Translations under genes and position numbers: made by a program
In this document: positions 34,952 to 43,683 of the stretch, in pieces
Numbering within the stretch: position 1 is the stretch's first letter
Layout of the letters: every line of letters starts with the position of its first letter
DNA from: Methanofollis formosanus
GTDB taxonomy: Archaea > Halobacteriota > Methanomicrobia > Methanomicrobiales > Methanofollaceae
Direction of reading: 5' to 3'
NCBI RefSeq assembly: GCF_019633745.1
Contig: NZ_CP037968.1
Location: forward strand, 2,486,789 to 2,550,788
Length of the DNA: 64,000 nucleotides
The notes under the pieces: model-generated
What the model was told of the DNA's origin: nothing
The model's input: only the letters and a program-made list of their open reading frames with translations
The model's database searches: none

Positions 34952-35887
34952 ATGAAGATCGTCGCGGCCCTCGGCGGGAACGCCATCATCAGATATCGTG
35001 AGAAGGGGACGGCGGAAGAGCAACTCGGTCACATCGATGCGGCGGTCGCCCCCCTGGCCAGGATGGTCGCCGCCGGCCACCGCGTCCACGTCACCCACGG
35101 CAACGGTCCGCAGGTGGGGGACATCCTTCTCCAGAACGAGTGTGCGAAGGAGGAGGTGCCCCGGATGCCCCTGGACGTCTGCGGGGCGGAGAGCCAGGGG
35201 ATGATCGGCTACATGATCCAGCAGTGCATGCAGAACCGCCTGGAAGCCCTCGGCGTCCAGGCGCCGGTCACGGCCGTGCTGACGCGGACTCTCGTCGACG
35301 CTGCCGACCCGGCCTTCGCCGCTCCGTCCAAGGCGATCGGGCCCTATTACACACGAGCGGAGGCGCGGTCCCTCGCCGACGCCGAAGGCTGGACCGTGCG
35401 CGAGGAAGTGGGGCGGGGGTGGCGGCGTCTCGTCCCCTCCCCTGTGCCGTCTGAGATCCTCGAGGCCGGGGCGGTCAGGGCGCTCTTCGAGAGCGGGGCC
35501 GTCGTCATCGCCGGTGGGGGCGGCGGGGTGCCGGTCGTCAGGGCGACCGACGGGCTCCGGGGCGTCGAGGCCGTCGTCGACAAAGACCTCGCTGCGGAAC
35601 GACTTGCCTCCGCCGTCGGCGCCGACCTCCTCCTCATGCTCACCGACGTTGCCGGGGTGTACCTCCACTTCGGCGGACCTGATGAAGAGATGATCCGGAA
35701 GATAGACGCACAAAAAGCGCGGGCACTCCTCGCACGCGGTGAGTTTGGGGCCGGGACGATGGCCCCGAAGATCGAGGCCGCCGCCAGATTCGTCGAAGGA
35801 GGCGGCCGGGCCGCGGTCATCGCCCACCTCGACGCCGCCGAAGCGGCCCTTGCCGGTCGGGCCGGGACGCGGGTCACCCTCGCCTGA
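34952..35887 (+). CDS. arcC: Carbamate kinase
   Basis: A 311-residue amino-acid-kinase-family enzyme from ATG 34952, with a strong GGGGAGGGGAG upstream. Typical blocks are VAALGGNAIIRY, VTHGNGPQVGDILLQNE, VCGAESQGMIGYMIQ, VIAGGGGGVPVV, VDKDLAAERLA and GEFGAGTMAPKIEAAARFV. It makes ATP from carbamoyl phosphate in the arginine deiminase route, or carbamoyl phosphate in reverse. Its 3' end overlaps the convergent arginine deiminase gene by 14 bp. No ornithine carbamoyltransferase gene is in the window. Confidence 0.94.
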   Translation: MKIVAALGGNAIIRYREKGTAEEQLGHIDAAVAPLARMVAAGHRVHVTHGNGPQVGDILLQNECAKEEVPRMPLDVCGAESQGMIGYMIQQCMQNRLEALGVQAPVTAVLTRTLVDAADPAFAAPSKAIGPYYTRAEARSLADAEGWTVREEVGRGWRRLVPSPVPSEILEAGAVRALFESGAVVIAGGGGGVPVVRATDGLRGVEAVVDKDLAAERLASAVGADLLLMLTDVAGVYLHFGGPDEEMIRKIDAQKARALLARGEFGAGTMAPKIEAAARFVEGGGRAAVIAHLDAAEAALAGRAGTRVTLA

Positions 35888-37091
35888 CCGGACAGGTCAT
35901 GCAGTGCGCCCCGCCGTACCCGCCGGTGGCGTTGTGCAGATCGATGGGGGTCATCTCCACCCCCTCGGCATAGACCTCCTTTTTGTACGGGAAAAATTCG
36001 GCATCCAGCCTGAGCTGCCGGTAGTCGGCCTCGGCCTGGGCGAGCAAACGGTTATAGATTCCGGGTTTCGCCGCCGCCCGCTTCCGCAGCCTCCTGATCA
36101 CCGCCCGGGCGACCTGCCCGGTGTCGACGGCGATACACTCGCGTTCGCGGACACAGAGGAAGTTCGCGGCATAGCAGAGTTGCTCGAGGGTCGTGACCGG
36201 AACGATGGAGAAGTCCTTCTCCTTCAGGAACCCGGCAAGACTCCCCTCCCACCCGGTCGGGCGGTATATCCCGGATTCGTTGGCGAGCACTTTTACCCTG
36301 GCCTCCTCGAGGAGACCGGGATTTCCGACGGCAACCCCGTCTCCCGCCAGGTTGCAGTAGGTATCCAGGTGCATGTTCACCATCGGGTCGGTACCCTCGA
36401 TGAGGGGATGGACCGGTTCCCGAACCACCGCTACCTCGTCGAAGCCCGAACCCGACCAGAGGAGAGCGTCGGCGCCCTCGTGGTCGGTCCGTGAGCCGTA
36501 GCCGAGGAGGGCGAACTTCCCGGCAGGGATGAAGTCCCCTCCCTCAAGATGGCCGCGCCGGATCATCCCTACCGCTCCTGCGCCGATGGCGGAGAGACCG
36601 ATCGCGGTGAGCGCCCCCTCGCGGTGCCGTTCGGCCGTTGCCATCCGTCCCATCACGATTCCCTGATCGGTGCAGACCTGCTGGTCTCGCATGAAGTAGA
36701 GATTGTGCATCGTGCCCCGCAGGGTGACGTCACCTCCGTTCTGACAGGCGCCGAAGAGAGCGAGGGCAAGGAGATGTCGGTTGTCCCTCCCTGCAAGGGG
36801 GGGGTCCGTCCCTCCGGCCGGTTCTTCGGCAAGTTTCAGAAGAGTCTCACGGTGCCTTGGGTTCTGCACGCCTTCAAGGACCGCGTCGGTCAGGCGGTGG
36901 ACTCGTACGCCGAAATCATCCTGCAGTATCTCGCAGAGCCTCTGATGTTCCCTGCGGGCGGTTTCCAGGTTGAAAAAACGTTCGTATAAGTGCTTTTTTG
37001 GAGATATAAGTGCGAAGAACACTTCTAACCCCGGTTCATGCATGAGGACATCATGCAATCTGTGCCATTCGGCTTTGGCCCTGGCACGCAT
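35874..37091 (-). CDS. arcA: Arginine deiminase
   Basis: A 405-residue member of the amidinotransferase/ADI fold. Catalytic elements are visible: NLYFMRDQQ (Asp), HLEGGDF (Glu), VNMHLDTY (His and Asp) and the terminal nucleophile Cys397 in GYGGAHCMTCP. ADI hydrolyses arginine to citrulline and ammonia. Convergent overlap with carbamate kinase supports an arginine-catabolic pair. A TATA box sits so close to the ATG that the mRNA is probably leaderless. Other guanidine-modifying hydrolases of the same fold are possible, but size and motifs favour ADI. Confidence 0.92.
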   Translation of the reverse strand: MRARAKAEWHRLHDVLMHEPGLEVFFALISPKKHLYERFFNLETARREHQRLCEILQDDFGVRVHRLTDAVLEGVQNPRHRETLLKLAEEPAGGTDPPLAGRDNRHLLALALFGACQNGGDVTLRGTMHNLYFMRDQQVCTDQGIVMGRMATAERHREGALTAIGLSAIGAGAVGMIRRGHLEGGDFIPAGKFALLGYGSRTDHEGADALLWSGSGFDEVAVVREPVHPLIEGTDPMVNMHLDTYCNLAGDGVAVGNPGLLEEARVKVLANESGIYRPTGWEGSLAGFLKEKDFSIVPVTTLEQLCYAANFLCVRERECIAVDTGQVARAVIRRLRKRAAAKPGIYNRLLAQAEADYRQLRLDAEFFPYKKEVYAEGVEMTPIDLHNATGGYGGAHCMTCPVRRG

Positions 37092-37113
37092 GATCTCTCA
37101 GACCCCTATTACA

Positions 37114-37125
37114 TTATTTATACTT
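37114..37125 (-). promoter_or_regulatory. TATA box for arcA (leaderless promoter)
   Basis: On the minus strand AAGTATAAATAA lies 23-34 bases before the arcA ATG at 37091. Archaeal transcription starts about 25 bases after the TATA box, which here coincides with the start codon. No good Shine-Dalgarno precedes the ATG, consistent with a leaderless message. Confidence 0.55.
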
Positions 37126-37248
37126 TGCGGCATTTGGGGGGGAGAACGACATATCATCAGATGTCTCTTTTACCGGTTGAAATGGTCTGGTAAACGGTAA
37201 AAATCAACAGGTGGCTCTGGTTCCCGAATACAATCGATCCATTCATCT

Positions 37249-38244
37249 ATGGTGAGATTCCAGATCAATCAAGACCGCAGTCTGCGGAAATGGTGTTTAC
37301 GTCATATGACTGAAAAGGCTCGTGCATGGGTGACGGTCGCCGGTTTCGGGGGGCACATCAAGGCGACCCGAACAACCCTGACGGTGAGGAAGAAGAACGA
37401 GGAGAGGCGGTACGAGATCAGGGACGTCGGCCACCTTATCGTCGTCGGAGGTCATACGATCCACACCTCGGCTGTCATTGCGCTGCTCAGGGGCGGTGCT
37501 TCGATCTCGGTCTTCGATGCCGACGGCCGACCGGCGGGCCAGCTTACCCCGCCGGGCAGGGGTGACCCCGCTGCGGAACTGAGAAACGCACAGAACCGGG
37601 CCTTCGGTCACACCTATGCCCTGACCTTTGCAGAAAAAGCGATGAACGAACGTCTCCTTGCCATCGAACGGTATGGCCATGCTTCTGGATGGGACCTCCT
37701 CTATGAGGGCGAACTCGAGTTTCTCCACCGCTCGCGCGAAGAATATCAGTTCCTCATCAAGATGGACGAACTCAGGCGGCTCCACCAGATGAACACCGAT
37801 ATGTACTATGAGGTGATGGGCCGCACCCTTCCGGCAGGCCTCGGATTTCAACGGCGAAAAAAGCGGCCGCACACCGACCCTATCAATACCATGCTCTCTT
37901 TCGGCTATGCGGTGTTGTACAGTGCGGCAAACGTCGCGGTCGTCGCCGCCGGCCTGGATCCCGACCACGGCGTCTTCAAAGAAGGTCCGGGGGGCCTGGT
38001 CTATGACATCATCGACGGGTTCAAGCCGACCATGGTGGACGAACCGGTTTTCGCCCTCGCACGTACGGGGCTTCGGGAAGAAGAATACGAAACCGGGAAC
38101 GGACGGTGCATCCTCTCCGAATGTCTGACCTCCCGCCTGCTCCCGGTACTGCACCGGACCGTCCGGGAGGAGCGGATAGCCGCTGTTGTCAGGGACCTTG
38201 CCCACTCGCTGGCGACAGGGAAGACCTTCTCCCCGGTCTACTGA
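37249..38244 (+). CDS. cas1: Solo Cas1-like protein with altered active site
   Basis: A 331-residue protein (ATG 37249; ATG 37306 is an alternative, giving MTEKARAWVTVAGFGGHI). The Cas1 fold is recognisable: an N-terminal beta domain with GHLIVVGGHTIHTSAVIALL, then the helical domain with DPINTMLSFGYAVLYSAANV, AAGLDPDHG and LVYDIIDGFKP. Compared by eye with E. coli Cas1, catalytic Glu141 falls on His179 (LHQMNTDMYY) and His208 on Lys244 (GVFKEG), while the Asp pair is kept (Asp253, Asp256). No cas2, other cas gene, CRISPR array or PolB is nearby. It overlaps acylphosphatase convergently by 7 bp. Function unknown. Confidence 0.85.
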   Translation: MVRFQINQDRSLRKWCLRHMTEKARAWVTVAGFGGHIKATRTTLTVRKKNEERRYEIRDVGHLIVVGGHTIHTSAVIALLRGGASISVFDADGRPAGQLTPPGRGDPAAELRNAQNRAFGHTYALTFAEKAMNERLLAIERYGHASGWDLLYEGELEFLHRSREEYQFLIKMDELRRLHQMNTDMYYEVMGRTLPAGLGFQRRKKRPHTDPINTMLSFGYAVLYSAANVAVVAAGLDPDHGVFKEGPGGLVYDIIDGFKPTMVDEPVFALARTGLREEEYETGNGRCILSECLTSRLLPVLHRTVREERIAAVVRDLAHSLATGKTFSPVY

Positions 38245-38516
38245 CCGGCCTCGCGCACGATCGTGAAATCAGGAAAGGGACGTCTATCCAGCGTCTCGAT
38301 CTCGACCTCTTTGATCACCGCCCGCGGGCACCCGTAGACCATCGCGACAAACTTTTCAAGAACCGCAGCGTCGCCGGTGGCGGTGATCTCGACCGTCCCG
38401 TCGCTGCAGTTTGCGACTTCGCCGCAGACCCCGAGGTTCACCGCGATCTTTCTGGTACATGCCCGAAACCCGACGTGCTGAACTTTTCCCGAGACCAACA
38501 TCCGGACGGTCTTCAA
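38238..38516 (-). CDS. acyP: Acylphosphatase
   Basis: A 92-residue acylphosphatase with the phosphate-binding motif VSGKVQHVGFRACT (residues 8-21, catalytic Arg18) and the second motif NCSDGTVEI carrying the Asn at about 37. It hydrolyses acyl phosphates such as carbamoyl phosphate or 1,3-bisphosphoglycerate. The ATG at 38516 overlaps the stop of the 1192-residue protein gene (4 bp), so it is co-transcribed behind it. Confidence 0.95.
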   Translation of the reverse strand: MKTVRMLVSGKVQHVGFRACTRKIAVNLGVCGEVANCSDGTVEITATGDAAVLEKFVAMVYGCPRAVIKEVEIETLDRRPFPDFTIVREAGQ

Positions 38517-41500
38517 ACCTCCCGCCCCTCCTGGAGGATCCGGATCACCACATCCAGTTCGTTGAAGACCTCGTCGCGCAGGTCGTCCTGCCTGATGTTC
38601 GTCGCGGCGTTCACCGCCATCCCGATGATGTCTCTGCTCTTCTTGCGCTCGCCCGCCTCGTGGAGGGAAAGGGCGAGGTCGGAGAGTACATAGACCCGCC
38701 TGGAGAGCGGCCTGATGATGCTCGCCTCGTCGAGACCGATGAGGAGGAGGTTTTCGGCGGTCCGTTCCATCTCGGCGTCGCGGAAGAGCACAAAGAGTTC
38801 GAAACAGTATCGTGCCCTCTGTGCGCGGTCGGAGATATTTTCGATGAGATATTCTATGGACGAGGTGTCCGGGTGAGGGGCGTGAGCGGCGATGACCTCG
38901 CGGCTGGCGTCGATGAGGCGGTTGTAGGCGGGATCGGCGATCCCCTCTTCCGGTGTGATCCCGAGTTGTTCGAAGACCCGGTGCCTGATCACCTCGTTCT
39001 CGATCTCCTTGATCACGACCACTCCCTCTTGCCGGAGGTCTTCGTCCCTCTCTGCTGCGGCGAGTAGGAAGTACATGTGACTGACGCCCTTCTTCACCAT
39101 GGCGGCGACGACCGGGATCCTGATCTCGGTGGAGAGATGATCGGCCTCCTGAAGAAGGGTCAGGGCGTCGCCTTTTTCCCCGTATTTTTCGGCGAGCGGG
39201 ACGACCGAGAGGAGCATCGAGGCCCGGTCGTAGGCGAGGGGGATCTCTTCGATGCCGGCATAGACCTGTTTCATGACCTCCCGGGTCTCCCCGCCCTCGG
39301 TGAGCATTCCAAAGGCGGCGACCAGCGAGTTGACGAAGTCGGTCGGGTCGATGATCTCGTTGATGAGGGCGATCACCTCGTCGACGTTCTTCTCCTGGGG
39401 CTGGATGGCATGGAGACTGACCAGCGAGAAGACGAGGTGTTTGCGTACGATGCCGCCCATCTCGAAATCGATGAGAGGCAGAAGCGATTTCGCCTCGTTG
39501 AAACAGGCATACGCCTCGTCAGTCTCCACTTTCGCCATCAGGCCTGCAAGGTCGGAGAGGATGAGGGCCTTCTCGTACGGGTGGTCCATCGCCCTCGTCC
39601 CCTCGTGGACGCTCCTGAGAAGGGCGCCCGCCCGTTCCAGGTCATGGATCCGCAGGTACCCCTCGGAGAGCGTACACATCCCTGAATACCGCGTGTAAAG
39701 GTTCTCGATATGGACGAAGAGGGCGCGGGTCAGTTCCATCACCTCGGGCGACTCCTTTGCGTATTCGAGACGCTGGAGGAGGAAGGCCATCATCTCATAG
39801 GGATCGGTGGACGGCAGGTCGTCGACATACTCCTCGAACTCGGCCGAGACACGGGTCACCATGGCGTCCCGTTCCGCCTCGCTCCTGATCTCGAGCAGGA
39901 GCATCACCATCGGGATGGCAAAGTAGGGAGTCCTGTTCCCGGCCAGATATTCGGTGATGATGTCGATCCCCCGGGCAAGCCGGATCGAGTACCGCCGCTC
40001 GCTGACCGTCTCCCTGAGGATCTCGGTGGACCGCCTGAAGACCGCCATTCTGTTCTCCAGGAGGGCCTGGTCGCCGGCGGCAAGGGGTTCTGCCATCATC
40101 CGGCACCCGACTCTGATGAACCCCTCGGTGATCCCCTCGAGGAGCTGCTGGCGAAGCGAGGGGTCCTCGATCTCTCTCGCGATCTCGTAGGCGTTCTCCA
40201 GGGCGTGGGGCGCCATCGTGTCGATCCCGTACTTCACCATTCCCTTGACGATATTGCCGGTGGTGTACAGCCCGTATTCACGTTCGAGGAGCGGGTCGGT
40301 CCAGCCCCGCATCCTCTTGAGGAGAGTAAGGTCGCCCTGGGCGACGGCGAGGTCGGCGGCCCGGTCGATGACACTGCAGAGCGCTTCGGACCGGGATTTT
40401 TGCCCTCTGATCTCGCAGGTGAGTCCGACCGCACGCTGGAGGACGTCGCGGTTCCGGTGGACGTACCCGAAGTCGGCCATGTCCGCGACGATCCTGGCGA
40501 CCGCAATGCTGCCGATGGTCGGGCTTTTGATCTGCCGGGCGATCTCGATGAGGTACGAGGGGTCGAGGTGATCGATGAACCGCCGCTCGATGAGCAGGTC
40601 GATCGCGCCGAGGAGTTGCTCGTCGCGGTGGCGGTGGAGGCCGGCGAGGGCCACCAGGGAGGAGATGTGATGGATGATCTCGTTGAGATCGGTCTCTTTG
40701 CAGATATGGGTGATGCTCCGCTGGATCAGGTTCTCCTTTGTGCTGGTGTCCATCCGCTCGAAGACCTGCATCTGAACCTGATCGACCCGGTCGCGCAGCA
40801 CCCCGTTGCTCACCAGCATCACCGAGGTGTCCCAGAACTGCATGCCGATCTGGACGATATCGCTGAACGAAGGGATCCTGGCATAGATGTCGATGGCATG
40901 GGAGAAGGCCCCCCGCTCCAGCAGGGTGTGGACGAGGGTGAGGTAGATGGTGAAGGCCCGGTGGCCCGAGACCGCTTCCTCGACGATGGGGACGATCTCG
41001 ATGATGAACCGCGCCTCGCCGGTCCGTTCGACGACGGCGATCCCGGCCTTGACGATCTCTTTGATCTGGACCTCCTCGTCGGGCCCGAGCATGGCGTTGA
41101 GCCTGAGCCCGGCCTCGAAGTAATACGGGTCGCCGAGGCGTTCGGCGGCGCCGAGCAATTCTCCGATGATCGCCTGGAGGGTGAAGGGATAGATCCTCTC
41201 CACCTCTTCAAGGGTGGAGATGACCGCGCCCTTGTCGTGGGCCCTGGCGATCAATTCCTCGGTGAGAGCGGCGGTGATCTCGGCGAATTCTTCGTCCGGA
41301 AGGTCGGAGAGTGTCTTGAGGACCGAGAGGATGTCTGAGACCTGCGTGCTGAGCGGCGACTTCCAGGTCTGGTTGATGATGGAGGTGAAGCAGTTGGTCC
41401 GTCTGATCTTCTGTCTGATCTCGGCGGCGCTGCGCAGGGCGGTGATGATGAGGTCGAAGTCCCTTGTGATGACCCCGATCCTTCCGATCGCTTTTGTGAC

Positions 41501-42091
41501 CTCGCTCTGAAGGAACGAACGTTTGGAGATGTCGCCGATACCCTCGATAAGCCCGAGCGATTCGGTGAGCAGGGTGGTGTCTCTGATGGTGATGCTCCAG
41601 ACGATGTGCAGAGGGACGATGTCCATCAGGATCGCAGAGCGATATTTCCTGAAACTGATCTGATGGAAGACCTCCATCCCGGCCTCGATCAGTTCGGGAT
41701 CGGCTCGGTCGACCCCGGCTTCGATGAGGCTCTTGGTCACCTCGGAGAGGATCACCGACTGCGAACTCTTTCGGTCCAGCGAGTTGGAGAGATCGAAGAC
41801 GGCCTGGAGCCAGGCCCGGTCCTTGGTCTCGGTATAGATCTCGGCGGCGTCTTTGACATACTTGAAGATTTTTTTTCGCGGGAGCTCAAGCGGCATCCTG
41901 GTCAGTTCAGGGCGTCTTTCCCTGAAGGCCGATTCGAGGATGGTTGAGTAGGTGGCATCCAGCAGTTCTTTTTTCTCTTTTCGCCTTGGGATCTGTGAGA
42001 TCCGGGATAATAACTCCTCGATCTCGGTCTGATCTCCGCTCTCCACAACCCGGCCGATTCTCTTTAAAAGATCAACATCTGTTTCAGACAA
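38513..42091 (-). CDS. Very large helical-repeat protein of unknown function
   Basis: A 1192-residue, almost entirely alpha-helical protein with no signal peptide or membrane segment. Regular paired helices about 35-40 residues apart recur throughout (for example SVILSEVTKSLIEAG, LISEVTKAIGRIG-like blocks, AYEKALILSDLAGLMAKV-like blocks). This suggests a TPR/HEAT-type superhelical scaffold. I recognise no catalytic domain. It is followed by acylphosphatase with a 4-bp overlap. It may be a soluble protein-interaction platform; the partner is unknown. Confidence 0.8.
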   Translation of the reverse strand: MSETDVDLLKRIGRVVESGDQTEIEELLSRISQIPRRKEKKELLDATYSTILESAFRERRPELTRMPLELPRKKIFKYVKDAAEIYTETKDRAWLQAVFDLSNSLDRKSSQSVILSEVTKSLIEAGVDRADPELIEAGMEVFHQISFRKYRSAILMDIVPLHIVWSITIRDTTLLTESLGLIEGIGDISKRSFLQSEVTKAIGRIGVITRDFDLIITALRSAAEIRQKIRRTNCFTSIINQTWKSPLSTQVSDILSVLKTLSDLPDEEFAEITAALTEELIARAHDKGAVISTLEEVERIYPFTLQAIIGELLGAAERLGDPYYFEAGLRLNAMLGPDEEVQIKEIVKAGIAVVERTGEARFIIEIVPIVEEAVSGHRAFTIYLTLVHTLLERGAFSHAIDIYARIPSFSDIVQIGMQFWDTSVMLVSNGVLRDRVDQVQMQVFERMDTSTKENLIQRSITHICKETDLNEIIHHISSLVALAGLHRHRDEQLLGAIDLLIERRFIDHLDPSYLIEIARQIKSPTIGSIAVARIVADMADFGYVHRNRDVLQRAVGLTCEIRGQKSRSEALCSVIDRAADLAVAQGDLTLLKRMRGWTDPLLEREYGLYTTGNIVKGMVKYGIDTMAPHALENAYEIAREIEDPSLRQQLLEGITEGFIRVGCRMMAEPLAAGDQALLENRMAVFRRSTEILRETVSERRYSIRLARGIDIITEYLAGNRTPYFAIPMVMLLLEIRSEAERDAMVTRVSAEFEEYVDDLPSTDPYEMMAFLLQRLEYAKESPEVMELTRALFVHIENLYTRYSGMCTLSEGYLRIHDLERAGALLRSVHEGTRAMDHPYEKALILSDLAGLMAKVETDEAYACFNEAKSLLPLIDFEMGGIVRKHLVFSLVSLHAIQPQEKNVDEVIALINEIIDPTDFVNSLVAAFGMLTEGGETREVMKQVYAGIEEIPLAYDRASMLLSVVPLAEKYGEKGDALTLLQEADHLSTEIRIPVVAAMVKKGVSHMYFLLAAAERDEDLRQEGVVVIKEIENEVIRHRVFEQLGITPEEGIADPAYNRLIDASREVIAAHAPHPDTSSIEYLIENISDRAQRARYCFELFVLFRDAEMERTAENLLLIGLDEASIIRPLSRRVYVLSDLALSLHEAGERKKSRDIIGMAVNAATNIRQDDLRDEVFNELDVVIRILQEGREV

Positions 42092-42269
42092 GGCGCTTCC
42101 TACCAGGAAATATAATCCTACAATACTTAAAAAAGTTACCCTCTGGCGACTTCAGAGATAATATTAGATACAACAAATCAAACATTATTTCATCTATTGC
42201 CAGGGTGTGGTAGCGGGGTTGAATGAGCCATAGGATGATGCGGGGCAATTATCTGATCAAAAGGATAAT

Positions 42270-42287
42270 AATTATTTTTGAATAATT
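42270..42287 (-). terminator. AT-rich stem-loop after glmM
   Basis: AATTATT-TTTG-AATAATT forms a 7-bp stem immediately after the stop codon of the minus-strand mutase gene. In that direction it is followed by a T-rich run (TTATCCTTTT). It may end the MobB/GlmM transcript before the promoter of the helical-repeat gene. Confidence 0.4.
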
Positions 42288-43670
42288 TTACTCATTCATG
42301 AGATCGGAGGCCGAGGCCCTGACAACCTCCATAATCTCAGAAAAGAGGTTTTTACACTCTTCTTCGTCTCCTGCCTCCACGATCACCCGCATCATCGGTT
42401 CGGTCCCTGAAGGTCGGACCAGTGCCCAGGCCCCGGGCCGGTTGATCCTGATCCCGTCCCTGCAGTCCGGCCGTTCATCGGCATACCGCTCTTTCAGGGC
42501 AGCGACGACCGCCTCCGCCTCGCGGGTCTTCACCTTCTCCTTGATGATCGGGCGTTCGGGCAGGCCGTCGACGAGGGCCGAGAGGGGCTGGTCCCCGGCA
42601 TGGAGGAGGCCCACCATCATGGCGGCGGTCATCCCGCCGTCCCGGCAGAACTGGTGGTCCGGGTAGATGAGCCCGCCGTTTCCTTCTCCTCCGAAGACCA
42701 CGTTTTCTCCACGCTGGATGAGGCTGCGCATCTCTCTGGCGACGTAGATGCTCCCCACCGGGGTGTACTCGACCGAGCAGTGGTGCCTGCCGGCGATGTC
42801 CTCGCAGAGGAGGGAGGAAGAGACCGGGGTGACGACCAGGCCCTGGCCTTTCTGGCAGACGAAGTCTTCGATGAGGGCGAACTCCTGGTTCTCCTCGACG
42901 TACCTCCCGGTATCGTCGACAAAAACCGCACGGTCGGCGTCGCCGTCATGGGCCACCCCGAAGGCGGCCCCGGTCTCGCGGACCATCTCGGCGAGGGGGG
43001 CGAGGCCTTCCAGACTGGGTTCAGGCAACCGGCCCGGGAACCTCCCGTCCATCTGGGCGTTGATGGTGTGCACGGTGCACCCCAGACGGGCGAGGATCTT
43101 CGGGGTGGTCGCGGCGGCCGGGCCCGACCCGGGATCGGCGACGACCGTCAGGCCCGCCCCGATGCCCGGGGGAAAGTGGGAGACGATGGCGTCGATGTAC
43201 TCTTCCTTCAGGTCTGGTTCGTACCGCTTGGAGCCGACCCCGTCCCATTCTGCATGGACGAAGGTCTCGGAGAAGAGGATCTCCTCGAGCCTCAGGGTTT
43301 CTTCGTCGCCCATCTCGGTGCCGTCCGGTTCGATGATCTTGACGCCGTTGTACTCCGGGGGGTTGTGGGAGGCGGTGATCATCGCCCCGCCGTCGAAGTG
43401 GTCGCGGACCAGGTACTGGAGGGCCGGGGTGGGGAGGACGCCGCAGTCGACCACCTCACACCCGGTCGCCATCAACCCGGCCGAGACGGCGGCGGCAAGC
43501 GCCTCGCCCGAGGTCCTGGTGTCCCGCCCGACGGCGATCGTCCCTTTCCGCATGGTGCCGAGGGCCATGCCGATCCGCATCACGAGGTCGGGCGTCATCG
43601 CCTTGCCGACGATGCCCCGCACGCCGTTTGTCCCGAAGATCTGTTTTTGCACTCGTGTCTTGCTTCCCAT
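42288..43670 (-). CDS. glmM: Phosphoglucosamine mutase / phosphohexomutase
   Basis: About 460 residues from ATG 43670 (MGSKTRVQKQIFGTNGVRG). It is an alpha-D-phosphohexomutase with the four expected sites: phosphoserine loop ITASHNPPEYNGVKII (Ser101), metal-binding AHDGDADRAV (about residue 240), sugar-binding FGGEGNGGLIYP and phosphate-binding RPSGTEPMMRV near the C-terminus. The N-terminal GTNGVRG is typical of archaeal GlmM, which makes glucosamine 1-phosphate for UDP-GlcNAc; phosphomannomutase activity cannot be excluded. It lies 13 bp downstream of the MobB-MoaE gene. Confidence 0.92.
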   Translation of the reverse strand: MGSKTRVQKQIFGTNGVRGIVGKAMTPDLVMRIGMALGTMRKGTIAVGRDTRTSGEALAAAVSAGLMATGCEVVDCGVLPTPALQYLVRDHFDGGAMITASHNPPEYNGVKIIEPDGTEMGDEETLRLEEILFSETFVHAEWDGVGSKRYEPDLKEEYIDAIVSHFPPGIGAGLTVVADPGSGPAAATTPKILARLGCTVHTINAQMDGRFPGRLPEPSLEGLAPLAEMVRETGAAFGVAHDGDADRAVFVDDTGRYVEENQEFALIEDFVCQKGQGLVVTPVSSSLLCEDIAGRHHCSVEYTPVGSIYVAREMRSLIQRGENVVFGGEGNGGLIYPDHQFCRDGGMTAAMMVGLLHAGDQPLSALVDGLPERPIIKEKVKTREAEAVVAALKERYADERPDCRDGIRINRPGAWALVRPSGTEPMMRVIVEAGDEEECKNLFSEIMEVVRASASDLMNE

Positions 43671-43683
43671 CTTCTCTCTCCTC

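Noticed and set aside
37249-38244. Casposon (Cas1-bearing transposon)
   Set aside because: No PolB gene, helix-turn-helix or HNH cargo, terminal inverted repeats or target duplication is visible around the gene. Neighbours are ordinary metabolic genes, and the active site looks altered.
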